Below, piece by piece: positions 38,302 through 47,910 of a stretch of DNA of 49,915 bases. The notes under the pieces were generated by a model, which was not told where the DNA came from, made no database searches, and saw only the letters and a program-made list of their open reading frames with translations. Both the position numbers and the translations under genes were made by a program. Position 1 is the first letter of the stretch, and the number at the start of each line of letters is the position of its first letter. The DNA is taken from assembly GCF_001929375.1 (NCBI RefSeq), contig NZ_MSGO01000048.1:1-49915 (forward strand). Reading direction: 5' to 3'. The DNA is from Actinomyces oris (lineage in GTDB: Bacteria; Actinomycetota; Actinomycetes; Actinomycetales; Actinomycetaceae).

Positions 38302-38712
38302 GTGAAACGCCCTCTCCGCGCCATGACCGCCTCTGCCCTGCTCGTCTTCTGCGGCGCGTTAGCGCTTTCAGGATGCTCCGGATCCACCGGCTCCGGCGCC
38401 TCCCCCTCAGCGCACACCGCCCCGGCGGACGCGAAGGCCACCGGCCCCGTCGTCATCGTCGACCTGCGTTCAGCTGAGGAGTTCAAGAAGGGGCACCTGG
38501 AGGGGGCCGTTAACTACGACTTCTCCTCGGGTGATTTCTCCAGCCAGATCTCGAGTCTGGACCGCAGCTCCCAGTACCAGCTCTACGGCTCCGCCGACCA
38601 GCCCAAGATGGCCAGTGCCGTCATGCGCAACGCAGGCTTCTCCGGCGTCACCGAGCTGGGAACCCTCGACGCCGCCAAGAAGACCACCGGGGCCAACGTC
38701 GTCGCCGGCTGA
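38302..38712 (+). CDS. Rhodanese-like lipoprotein lacking the catalytic cysteine
   Basis: This 136-residue protein has a lipoprotein signal (basic MKRPLR, a hydrophobic core and the lipobox LSGC with Cys25), then a rhodanese-like domain: VVIVDLRSAEEFKKGHLEGA (about 50-69) and VMRNAGFSGVTELGTLDA. Where the active-site Cys of rhodanese would sit (usually after a strand reading VYC) the sequence is YQLYGSADQP, so it should not be a sulfurtransferase. It is probably a membrane-anchored binding protein. GTG 38302 follows AAGGAA by about 7 nt. Confidence 0.75.
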   Translation: MKRPLRAMTASALLVFCGALALSGCSGSTGSGASPSAHTAPADAKATGPVVIVDLRSAEEFKKGHLEGAVNYDFSSGDFSSQISSLDRSSQYQLYGSADQPKMASAVMRNAGFSGVTELGTLDAAKKTTGANVVAG

Positions 38713-38757
38713 CGTCCGTGCCCCGGCGGCGAGCTCGGATGTCCTCGCCCTGATCAC

Positions 38758-39660
38758 TCATAAAAGAGGCAGTCCCTCCAAGAGGTGGGCGAGGACGACG
38801 ACCTGCTGGGGCACGTACTCGGCGATCGTCAGGCCGACGACGTCGGCCGCCCGTCCCAGGTCCCTGGCCACGCGGTTGGTCTGGGCCACACTCAAGCCGC
38901 CGCGGTCATAGCCCAGCCCCAACCGGACCTCGTCGGCGTCCACGGTATCGACGTCCAGGTGGATCGCCACACGGCTACACCCGGTGGTCTCCAACCACTT
39001 CAGCAGGGGCGTCGTCGAGTCGCGCAGGTCGGCCGGAGCAAAGGTGCGCAGCCCCCACTTGGCGATGTTCGGATAGTCGTCCTCGGTCCAGGAGTGCAGA
39101 CCCGCCAGGGCCAGGCGACTCGGGGAGACGAAGGCCGCCAGCTCCTCCATCACCTCAACGTCACCGGTACCAATGATGTGGGAGACCGCCATGGCATGGT
39201 AGCCGGGGTACTGGGAGTGCGAGGTGCCGACGTCGGGGTGGGAGTCGATCCAGACGACGGCCAGATCGTCTCCGTAACGGGCGGCGAGCTCGGTGAAGGG
39301 GACGACAGAAACAGCGCAGTCCCCACCCAGGGTGAGGATCCTGGGAGGATCGTGCCGGGAGATCGCCTCGCGGGCGTCACGAATCCCGGCCAGGATCTGG
39401 GCACGCGACTCCATTCCGTTGGTGACGAGCGCCTCCTCACCGGCAGGTTCATCACTAACGGGGACGATCTCCGTGGGACCGGCGTGCTCGGGCAGGAGAG
39501 CCGTCAGCACCCGGGTTCCCAGTGCATAGACACGCCGCGCCTCCCCGTAGGGCAACTCCGGCAGGAGGCTGCGCACCGCGGCCTCTCCCGCCCCCTGCCA
39601 CTGGGGCCAGACGAGACGGAGGGTGTCGGACTGGGCGAGGACAGTGCGTGCGGGAACCAT
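38758..39660 (-). CDS. Arginase/agmatinase-family (ureohydrolase-fold) protein
   Basis: This 300-residue protein has the ureohydrolase metal motifs in altered form: GGDCAVS at 112-118 where arginases have GGDHS, WIDSHPD at 137-143 (the usual Asp-His-Asp set), and AIHLDVDTVDADEV (about 222-235, resembling SxDxDxxDP). The His-to-Cys change at the first motif suggests modified metal binding; a group of arginase-like proteins carries the same Cys. The biological substrate is uncertain, so arginase activity should not be assumed. The start is ATG 39660. Confidence 0.8.
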   Translation of the reverse strand: MVPARTVLAQSDTLRLVWPQWQGAGEAAVRSLLPELPYGEARRVYALGTRVLTALLPEHAGPTEIVPVSDEPAGEEALVTNGMESRAQILAGIRDAREAISRHDPPRILTLGGDCAVSVVPFTELAARYGDDLAVVWIDSHPDVGTSHSQYPGYHAMAVSHIIGTGDVEVMEELAAFVSPSRLALAGLHSWTEDDYPNIAKWGLRTFAPADLRDSTTPLLKWLETTGCSRVAIHLDVDTVDADEVRLGLGYDRGGLSVAQTNRVARDLGRAADVVGLTIAEYVPQQVVVLAHLLEGLPLL

Positions 39661-39731
39661 CTCAGTGCTCCTGGCCTAGGGAAATCTCCGGTCCTCAGTC
39701 TACGAGCCCGGGCTGTGCACCACCCACCGTC

Positions 39732-40820
39732 TCAGTCCCCGGCGGTGGCATCCAGCATATTCTTCATCGCCTCAGTGAAGTAAGGGCCTCGGTTGATGCC
39801 GCCAAGGGGCCGCCACAGGGAGGTCACCGACCTCACGTGGCCGAGCCCGGTGGACTCGTTGTAGCGGTAGAGCCAGGGTCCTCCCGAGCCGCCGAAGCCG
39901 AAGTCGCAGCCCTCGACCCGAACCTTGCCCTCCGACTCCTGCGCGGTTCGGACACAGGAGTGGATGGTGCCGCGACCGTCCGGGTTGGTCTTGTTGGTCG
40001 GGTATCCGAAGATCGTTGCCTGGAAAACGTAGCTGCCTCCCCAGGCCAGCCCGTAGCCACCCACGACATCGGCAACAGGTTTGTTCGCATCTCCGCCGTT
40101 GTTGAGCGTCACGTAGGCGACGTCGCTGCTGTAGTCAGTCTGATCGGCCCGCCAGCTGTTGAAAGTGCGTATAGACCGGGCCGTCCATACGCCCACCGGA
40201 TCCGGGTCTGCCTGGGTGCGGTCGTAGTCCGGAACGAACACCGCATCCTTCACCCACCCTTTTTCAGTACTGTAGACACAGTGGGCCGCCGTAATGACCA
40301 CGCTCTTGGACGGAGTATTGAGAACTGAGGCGCTGCAGTAGGCATTGTCAGAGGCATAGCCGTTGAAGAACAGCTTCCCCTTGGCCCTGGCGGGCAGGAT
40401 CGTTCCCCCATCAGCAACCGGAGCAACGGGCTCGGTCATTCCATCCGGATCAGTCGAGCTGGAGCTGTCCCCGTCGCCCCCTGCGGCGACCGGCCGCTCC
40501 TGGGCGGGGTCATCGGCCATACCCGTGTCCAGGGGCTGGGCGGCAGCCATGCGCTCGTGCGTCCAGTAACTCAGAACGCTCTGGTCAGCCGCATGATTCA
40601 CCTCGGCCGCCGGCCGCTCCTCGGGAATCGGCTCGGCGCTCCTACCGAAGCTGGTGGGCGCGGTCACCGCCGTCGAGGAGTCTTCCGCTCCCCCACCCCG
40701 TCCCGGCTCAGCATCAGCGGTTGACGCGGCAGCCAGGGACAGTGGAATCACTCCTGCCACCAGTAGCATGAGTGCTGCACCAGTACTCATTGCTCTGCGA
40801 AAACGAGCACTTCTCTTCAT
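39732..40820 (-). CDS. Secreted trypsin-like serine protease (S1 family)
   Basis: This 362-residue protein has a Sec-type signal peptide (basic MKRSARFRR, hydrophobic core to about residue 33, probable cleavage after an AxA near 35-38). A long Pro/Ala/Asp-rich pro-region (to about 140) precedes an S1 protease domain with the catalytic triad His180 (VVITAAHCV), Asp233 (YSSDVAYVTL) and Ser312 (FGFGGSGGPWL). It probably acts on external proteins. ATG 40820 is preceded by GGGAG at 6 nt; the frame from 40850 adds ten residues before the signal peptide. It is downstream of sigA but separated by a strong terminator. Confidence 0.88.
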   Translation of the reverse strand: MKRSARFRRAMSTGAALMLLVAGVIPLSLAAASTADAEPGRGGGAEDSSTAVTAPTSFGRSAEPIPEERPAAEVNHAADQSVLSYWTHERMAAAQPLDTGMADDPAQERPVAAGGDGDSSSSTDPDGMTEPVAPVADGGTILPARAKGKLFFNGYASDNAYCSASVLNTPSKSVVITAAHCVYSTEKGWVKDAVFVPDYDRTQADPDPVGVWTARSIRTFNSWRADQTDYSSDVAYVTLNNGGDANKPVADVVGGYGLAWGGSYVFQATIFGYPTNKTNPDGRGTIHSCVRTAQESEGKVRVEGCDFGFGGSGGPWLYRYNESTGLGHVRSVTSLWRPLGGINRGPYFTEAMKNMLDATAGD

Positions 40821-40927
40821 TGAACGCTCCCGACATGACGTGGTTGTCACCTATTTTCCAGCAGCAGTAACCTACCACCGTTCTTACCGGTCGGTCAGCC
40901 GATGAGTCTGAGCACGAGGAAGTAGAT

Positions 40928-40975
40928 AACGGCGTCGGCCCCGGAAACCGCAGGGGTTCCGGGGCCGACGCCGTT
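40928..40975 (-). terminator. Strong terminator hairpin after sigA
   Basis: A perfect 19-bp stem, 40928-40946 with 40957-40975, has a 10-nt loop. It starts AACGGCGTCGG on the plus strand and ends CCGACGCCGTT. It lies 44 bp past the sigA stop codon. On the minus strand the stem is followed by TTATCTACTTCCTC, a T-rich stretch. Confidence 0.75.
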
Positions 40976-41018
40976 GACACGCGGGACCGGCAGGGCTCCT
41001 TCGCCAGGGTCAGCCCGC

Positions 41019-42653
<1,635 letters not shown>

Positions 42654-42722
42654 GGAGTTCCTTTCGCGTGGGCGGGCGGACAGCCGGCGACGGGGTATGG
42701 GAACCCGATCCGGCGCAGTAGA

Positions 42723-42750
42723 CAACCCCAGAATTGTAGCGTTTATTCCC
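42723..42750 (-). promoter_or_regulatory. Sigma-R/SigH-type promoter upstream of sigA
   Basis: On the minus strand GGGAAT (42750-42745) is followed by 18 nt and GTTG (42726-42723), about 70 bp before the sigA start codon. This fits the GGAAT-N18-GTT pattern of thiol-stress sigma factors. In Streptomyces coelicolor the primary sigma gene hrdB has such a second promoter. A TACAAT hexamer (minus strand, 42738-42733) could serve as a sigma70 -10 in the same place. Confidence 0.5.
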
Positions 42751-42877
42751 CAGGATCTCCGCACAGACGACTTAGTATGACCTCACCTTGCTCGCGCTCG
42801 CGTCGCGCCGCGGCAAACCCGCCACCGGGAGCGTCACCGCCCCTCCTGACGTCTGAGCCGGGACTACTCTGGCGGTC

Positions 42878-44038
42878 ATGAGTGCGCTGCCTGCGGCCCT
42901 GGGCCGTGTCCGTCCCGCCGTCGAGCACCGTCTGAGGCAGGTCCTGGAGGACTGCCACCGGCGCTGGGAGGACCTGGGCCAGGCCGCACCGGAGCTGCTG
43001 GAGGCCGCCGGGAGCGTCCTGAGTGGAGGCAAGCGCATGCGCGCCGTCCTGGGGGCCGTCGGCTGCGCGATCCTGAGCGCCCCGGAGCAGCGAGCCGAGT
43101 GCCTGACCGGATCCGACGCCGTCCACCTGGGTGCGGCACTGGAGCTCTACCAGGCCAGTGCCCTGGTCCACGACGATCTCATGGACGGCGCCGACACTCG
43201 GCGGGGCCTGCCCGCGGCGCACCGCGTCTTCGCCCGGGACCACGGGGACCGGGGCTGGCTGGGGCGCCCGCAGGCCTTCGGAGCCAATGGCGCCATCCTG
43301 CTCGGCGACCTCCTGCTGTCCCTGGCCGGTGAGGAGATGAGCGCCCTGGCGCCGTCGCGCGCCTCCAGTAAGACCGGAAGCAGTGCGGTGCAGTACGCGC
43401 GGACCGCATTCGACGCCATGACCACCGAGGTGGCCCTGGGCCAGTTCCTCGACGTGCGCAGCGAGAACCTGCCCCTGCCCTGGGACCGGGAGCCGGGCGC
43501 TGCGGCCAGGCGCATGCACGACGAGGCCCTGTCGGTCGTGCGTCACAAGTCGGCCCGCTACTCGGTGCGTCACCCGCTGCTCATCGGTGCCCTCCTGGCC
43601 GGCCTGGACCCGAGCGGGACCACCGCCGAGCACCTGGCCGCCTTCGGCGAGGACGTCGGTATCGCCTTCCAGCTGCGCGACGACGAGCTGGGGGTCTTCG
43701 GCTCGCCGCAGTCCACTGGCAAGCCGACCGGAGACGATCTGCGCGAGGGCAAGCGCACGGTGCTGCTGGCCCTGACCTGGGGGCGCTGCGACGAGGCCGG
43801 CCGGAGGCTGCTCGGCAGCGTCCTGGCCAATCCCGAGGCCACGGAGGAGCAGATCGGCGAGGTCGCCGCCCTCATTGAGGGCTGCGGCGCGCGCGCCGCC
43901 CACGAGAAGATCATCGCCGCGCACCGCGAGGCCGGGAACCGGGCGCTGGAACAGCTCGGGAACGAGGGCGTGGTGAGCACCGCATCCCTGGAGGACCTGG
44001 CGGCGCTGGCGGACCTGCTGACACACCGAGTCTCCTGA
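42878..44038 (+). CDS. Polyprenyl (isoprenyl) diphosphate synthase
   Basis: This 386-residue enzyme of the trans-prenyltransferase family has the first aspartate-rich motif DDLMDGADTRRG (99-110), GGKRMRA (50-56), and the second motif QLRDDELGVFG (DDxxG type, near 262). It condenses isopentenyl diphosphate with an allylic diphosphate; chain length cannot be assigned reliably. In M. tuberculosis a similar idsA2-pknL-aroG neighbourhood exists (Rv2173, Rv2176, Rv2178c). The gene is divergent from sigA, and TACTCT lies 7 nt before the ATG without a Shine-Dalgarno sequence, so it may be leaderless. Confidence 0.9.
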   Translation: MSALPAALGRVRPAVEHRLRQVLEDCHRRWEDLGQAAPELLEAAGSVLSGGKRMRAVLGAVGCAILSAPEQRAECLTGSDAVHLGAALELYQASALVHDDLMDGADTRRGLPAAHRVFARDHGDRGWLGRPQAFGANGAILLGDLLLSLAGEEMSALAPSRASSKTGSSAVQYARTAFDAMTTEVALGQFLDVRSENLPLPWDREPGAAARRMHDEALSVVRHKSARYSVRHPLLIGALLAGLDPSGTTAEHLAAFGEDVGIAFQLRDDELGVFGSPQSTGKPTGDDLREGKRTVLLALTWGRCDEAGRRLLGSVLANPEATEEQIGEVAALIEGCGARAAHEKIIAAHREAGNRALEQLGNEGVVSTASLEDLAALADLLTHRVS

Positions 44039-44102
44039 TCCGGTGCAGGAAGCGGGGTGCCCCGCCAGGTGGGCAGTACTACCCGCCTGATCCGGCCGGC
44101 GG

Positions 44103-44131
44103 CTGTCACCACCCCACCGGCATCGTAGAAT
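44103..44131 (+). promoter_or_regulatory. Leaderless promoter of the PASTA kinase gene
   Basis: CTGTCA (44103-44108, 4 of 6 to the -35 consensus), a 17-nt spacer and TAGAAT (44126-44131, 5 of 6 to the -10 consensus) are followed by 6 nt and the GTG at 44138. This is the clearest leaderless start in the window, as no ribosome-binding site is present upstream. Confidence 0.65.
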
Positions 44132-44137
44132 CGCGGC

Positions 44138-46165
44138 GTGGTCACAGATCCCCTCATTGGTCGGTTGGTCGACTCTCGCTACGAGATCGTCGACCGCCTA
44201 GCGCGTGGCGGGATGGCCACCGTCTACCGCGCCCATGACCGTCGCCTGGACCGGACCGTGGCGCTCAAGCTCATGCACGCCCACCTGGCCGACTCCCCCG
44301 ACTTCGTCTCGCGCTTCCGCCGTGAGGCGCGGGCGGCGGCACGCCTGTCCAACCCGGGGGTGGTGGCCGTCTTCGACCAGGGCAGCCTCGACGGGGTCGC
44401 CTACCTCGTCATGGAGTACGTCGAGGGGCCCACGCTGCGCGACCTCATCGCGGCAGGACCGCTGTCGGTCAAGGAGGCCCTGGGCCTGGTGGCCCAGCTG
44501 CTGCGCCCGCTCGGCGCCGCCCACCGGGCCGGCCTGGTCCACCGCGACATCAAGCCGGAGAACGTCCTGCTGCCCTCGGACGGCTCCGTGGCCAAGGTCG
44601 CCGACTTCGGCCTGGCCCGGGCGGTCACGGAGGTGACACAGACGACGACGGGCAACGTGCTGGGCACGGTCGCCTACCTGGCGCCCGAGCTCATCACCTC
44701 CGGGGAGTCCACCTCTCGCGCCGACGTCTTCTCCGCCGGGGTGGTCCTCTACGAGCTCCTCACCGGCCAGCAGCCCTTCAGCGCGGACTCCCCCATTCAG
44801 ATCGCCTTCCGCAACGTCCACGAGGACGTGCCCCTGCCCTCCAAGCTGGTGCCCGACATGCCGGCCGATGTCGACGAGCTCGTGGCCACCATGACGCGCC
44901 GTGAGCCGCAGGAGCGTCCGGCCGACGCCGATGAGGCGCTGGCGCTGCTGCGCAACGTCGTCGACGAGCTCACTGAGTCCGAGCTCTCCGTGCGCCGCGG
45001 GGGCGGGACCGGCTCCATCCGGACCCAGCAGGTCATGACGGCCAATGCTCAGGCCGCACGCTCAGCCATCGGCAATGAGCCCCAGGACGACGCCGACGAC
45101 TCCTCCGCCGAGGACGCCTCGCCGCACGCCGGTATGCGCACCGTCTCCCTTCCCATCGGCTCCATCGGCCCGGACTCCAAGGGGAGAACACGTGCGCTCT
45201 CCCGCAAGGCCCTGGCGGCCGACGCCCAGAAGACCACCGCCGTCCCCACCCCGAAGAAGGGCACCGGAGGCTTCAGCCGCCGTCGTGCGGTCATCATCGG
45301 ACTGCTGGCCGTGGCCGGAACCGGGGCGAGCGTCACTTGGTACCTGACGGCCGGTCCCGGCAGAAGAGTCTCCGTGCCGAACATCGTCGGTATGTCTGAG
45401 GACCAGGCGCAGCTCGCCCTGGAGAAGCAGGGGCTCAACTGGGGCACGCCCGAGCGCGTCTACTCCGACACGGTCCCGGCCGGCAGCATCGTCTCCTGCC
45501 AGCCGAAGGCGGGCCAGAAGGTGGGACTGGGCCAGGCCGTCACCGCCACCGTCTCCCGAGGCGTGGAGACCAAGACCGTTCCCGACGTCGTCGGGAAGAC
45601 CAAGGACCAGGCCACAGCCGCGATCACGGCGACCGGCCTGGCCCTGGGGGACGTCACCGAGGAATACTCCGCCAGCGTGGAGTCGGGCAAGGTCATCTCC
45701 TCCGATCCCAAGGCCGGCAAGGTCATCAAGCACACTGAGAAGGTCTCGCTCGTGGTCTCCAAGGGCAAGGAGCCGGCCACGATCCCCGACGTGACCGGCA
45801 TGAGCGAGGACGAGGCCAAGAAGGCCCTGGAGGACGCCGGACTGAAGAAGGGCAAGGTCAGCAAGGGCTACTCCGACTCCGTGGCCAAGGGGAACGTCAT
45901 CTCCTCCTCCCCCATCGCCGGGGCCTCGGGCTACTACAAGGGAGACTCGGTGGACCTGACCGTCTCCAAGGGGCCGGAGAAGGTGAAGGTCCCCGACGTG
46001 ACCGGCAAGAGCCAGGAGGAGGCCAAGAAGGCCCTGGAGGACGCCGGACTCAAGGTGGAGGTCAACAAGCGCCTGGGCGGCCCCTTCGGGACGGTGCGCT
46101 CCACCGACCCCGCACCGGGCTCCAGCGTCAAGCCGGACTCCAAGGTCACCATCAACATCTTCTGA
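44138..46165 (+). CDS. Serine/threonine protein kinase with four PASTA domains (PknL-like position)
   Basis: This 675-residue membrane kinase has a glycine loop (LARGGMATVY, 21-30), Lys44, HRD (135-137), DFG (156-158) and the phosphorylatable activation loop TEVTQTTTGN. A hydrophilic linker precedes one transmembrane helix (about 384-402). Four extracellular PASTA domains follow at about 411-475, 480-543, 547-612 and 616-675. PASTA kinases bind muropeptides or lipid II and govern cell-wall growth and division. The position before the DAHP synthase gene parallels pknL, although mycobacterial PknL lacks PASTA domains. The start is GTG 44138, leaderless. Confidence 0.92.
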   Translation: MVTDPLIGRLVDSRYEIVDRLARGGMATVYRAHDRRLDRTVALKLMHAHLADSPDFVSRFRREARAAARLSNPGVVAVFDQGSLDGVAYLVMEYVEGPTLRDLIAAGPLSVKEALGLVAQLLRPLGAAHRAGLVHRDIKPENVLLPSDGSVAKVADFGLARAVTEVTQTTTGNVLGTVAYLAPELITSGESTSRADVFSAGVVLYELLTGQQPFSADSPIQIAFRNVHEDVPLPSKLVPDMPADVDELVATMTRREPQERPADADEALALLRNVVDELTESELSVRRGGGTGSIRTQQVMTANAQAARSAIGNEPQDDADDSSAEDASPHAGMRTVSLPIGSIGPDSKGRTRALSRKALAADAQKTTAVPTPKKGTGGFSRRRAVIIGLLAVAGTGASVTWYLTAGPGRRVSVPNIVGMSEDQAQLALEKQGLNWGTPERVYSDTVPAGSIVSCQPKAGQKVGLGQAVTATVSRGVETKTVPDVVGKTKDQATAAITATGLALGDVTEEYSASVESGKVISSDPKAGKVIKHTEKVSLVVSKGKEPATIPDVTGMSEDEAKKALEDAGLKKGKVSKGYSDSVAKGNVISSSPIAGASGYYKGDSVDLTVSKGPEKVKVPDVTGKSQEEAKKALEDAGLKVEVNKRLGGPFGTVRSTDPAPGSSVKPDSKVTINIF

Positions 46166-46170
46166 CGAAC

Positions 46171-46203
46171 GTGGCCGGGTACCGCTTCAGCGGACCGGGC
46201 CAC
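46171..46203 (+). terminator. Terminator-like hairpin after the kinase gene
   Basis: Imperfect arms GTGGCCGGGTACCGCT (46171-46186) and AGCGGACCGGGCCAC (46189-46203) pair with one bulge and one mismatch, with a short loop. The hairpin lies 5 bp past the kinase stop, in the convergent gap before the DAHP synthase gene. It may work in both directions. Confidence 0.55.
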
Positions 46204-46244
46204 GGCTTCACCGCCCCCTCGCGGGGCTGGCTCTTAGCGGGTTC

Positions 46245-47594
46245 TCAGCCCTTGAGCATCTCGGCGATCTCGAAGGCGACCTCGAGGGACTGCTGGTGGT
46301 TGAGGCGCGGGTCGACGAGGGTCTCGTAGTGCTCGGCCAGGCCGGCCTCGTCGATGTGCTCGCCGCCGCCGAGGACCTCGGTGACGTCGTCGCCGGTGAG
46401 CTCGACGTGGATGCCGCCCGGGGCGGTGCCCAGGGATCGGTGCACCTCGAAGAAGCCGCGGATCTCGTCGAGGATCGTCTCGAAGCGGCGGGTCTTGTAG
46501 CCGTTGTCCGAGGTGATGGTGTTGCCGTGCATGGGGTCGGCGATCCAGGTGACGGGGCGCCCGTCGGCGCGCACCGCCTCCACCAGCGGCGGCAGGGCCT
46601 CGCGGATGCGGTCGGCGCCCATGCGGGTGATGAGGGACAGGCGCCCGGGGAGGCCCTCGGGGTTGAGGCGGTCCATGAGCCGGGCGATGTCGTCGGGGGA
46701 CGTGGTGGGGCCGACCTTGACGCCCACGGGGTTGTGGACGCCGGCGAGGATGGCGACGTGGGCGCCGTCGGCCTCACGGGTGCGCTCCCCCACCCAGAGC
46801 ATGTGGGCGGAGGTGTCGTAGAGGCGCCCGGAGCGGGAGTCCTCGCGGATCATGGCGTCCTCGTACTCCAGGAGGAGGGCCTCGTGGGCGGCGTAGAAGT
46901 CGACCTGGCGCAGGGCCTCGAAGTCGACTCCGGCGGCCTCCATGAACCGCATGGCCCGGTCGATCTCGTCGGCGAAGGACTCGAAGCGCTTGTAGGCGGG
47001 GTTGGCGGTGAAGCCGCGGTTCCAGGAGTGGACCTCGCGCAGGTCCGCGTAGCCGCCCATTGTGAAGGCGCGGATGAGGTTGAGGGAGGTGCCCGAGCGC
47101 AGGTAGGCATCCAGCATTCGCGTGGGGTCGGGGATGCGGGCCTCGGGGGTGAACTCATGACCGTTGACGGAGTCGCCGCGGAAGGAGGGCAGGGTGACCT
47201 CGCCGCGGGTCTCGGTGTCCGAGCTGCGGGGCTTGGCGTACTGGCCGGCCATGCGGCCGATCTTGACCACGGGTGTGGAGGCGCCGTAGGTGAGGACCGC
47301 GGCCATCTGGAGGATGGTCTGGACCTTGAGGCGGATGTTGTCGGCCGTGTTGTGGGTGAAGGACTCCGCGCAGTCCCCGCCCATGAGGACGAAGGCGTCC
47401 CCGGCACTGGCCCGGGCGATGAGCTCGCGCAGGGAGTCGACCTCCCCGGCGAAGACGAGCGGGGGCCGGCGGCGCAGATCCGCCACCACGTCGGCCAGGG
47501 CGGCCTCATCAGGATAGGCGGGCTGCTGGAGGGCGGGCAGGTGGCGCCATGCGGGGACCGGGACGTCCGTGCGGGCGACGGAGAGCTCGTTCAT
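46245..47594 (-). CDS. aroG: 3-deoxy-7-phosphoheptulonate synthase, class II (DAHP synthase)
   Basis: This 449-residue enzyme joins phosphoenolpyruvate and erythrose 4-phosphate in the first step of the shikimate pathway. Class II (AroA-II, plant-like) features are FVLMGGDCAESFTHNTADNI (metal-ligand Cys), GRMAGQYAKPRSSDTE, GVHNPVGVKVGPT and WIADPMHGNTITSDNGYKTR. The length and motifs match the actinobacterial enzyme. ATG 47594 is chosen because the conserved N-terminus begins there; the longer frame to 47681 adds 29 residues of unlike composition. Convergent with the kinase gene. Confidence 0.95.
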   Translation of the reverse strand: MNELSVARTDVPVPAWRHLPALQQPAYPDEAALADVVADLRRRPPLVFAGEVDSLRELIARASAGDAFVLMGGDCAESFTHNTADNIRLKVQTILQMAAVLTYGASTPVVKIGRMAGQYAKPRSSDTETRGEVTLPSFRGDSVNGHEFTPEARIPDPTRMLDAYLRSGTSLNLIRAFTMGGYADLREVHSWNRGFTANPAYKRFESFADEIDRAMRFMEAAGVDFEALRQVDFYAAHEALLLEYEDAMIREDSRSGRLYDTSAHMLWVGERTREADGAHVAILAGVHNPVGVKVGPTTSPDDIARLMDRLNPEGLPGRLSLITRMGADRIREALPPLVEAVRADGRPVTWIADPMHGNTITSDNGYKTRRFETILDEIRGFFEVHRSLGTAPGGIHVELTGDDVTEVLGGGEHIDEAGLAEHYETLVDPRLNHQQSLEVAFEIAEMLKG

Positions 47595-47910
47595 CACGCC
47601 TGTCAGCATAAGCCAGTCGGAATACTGCCCGTGATCGGTGCCGCATGGCGAAACACGGGGCTGGGAGACGAATTCTGTCACTACGGGCGACTTTTAGGGC
47701 TGCAGCAGAGCACGCAGCTCCTGGTTGCAACGCCCTGACCTGCACGGATGCGAAGGCCGCCGTCCCAGAAGCTCCGCAGGCCGGTCGAATAGTCGCCAAA
47801 CGTGACACGTGGGGCCTCCGGCACCACCCTCCAGGGCACAGACGTGCACAGAGGAGCGGCCGGTGCCGTCACGAGGACGGCACCGGCCGCGGCAGGGTGC
47901 GGGCTCAACC
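47595..47910. other. Intergenic region between aroG and pfp
   Basis: This 316-bp gap carries the pfp terminator hairpin at 47856-47890 near one end and the aroG promoter (TATGCT on the minus strand, about 10 nt before the ATG) at the other. The middle part shows only short frames on either strand and no gene I can support. Confidence 0.45.
47856..47890 (-). terminator. Perfect 15-bp terminator hairpin after pfp
   Basis: GCGGCCGGTGCCGTC (47856-47870) and GACGGCACCGGCCGC (47876-47890) are perfectly complementary with a 5-nt loop (ACGAG). It lies about 20 bp past the pfp stop on the minus strand. There is no U-tract. Confidence 0.75.

Noticed and set aside
47681-47910. Minus-strand frame after pfp ending SCVLCCSPKSRP
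   Set aside because: No start with a ribosome-binding site, no family resemblance, and the pfp terminator hairpin lies over its beginning.
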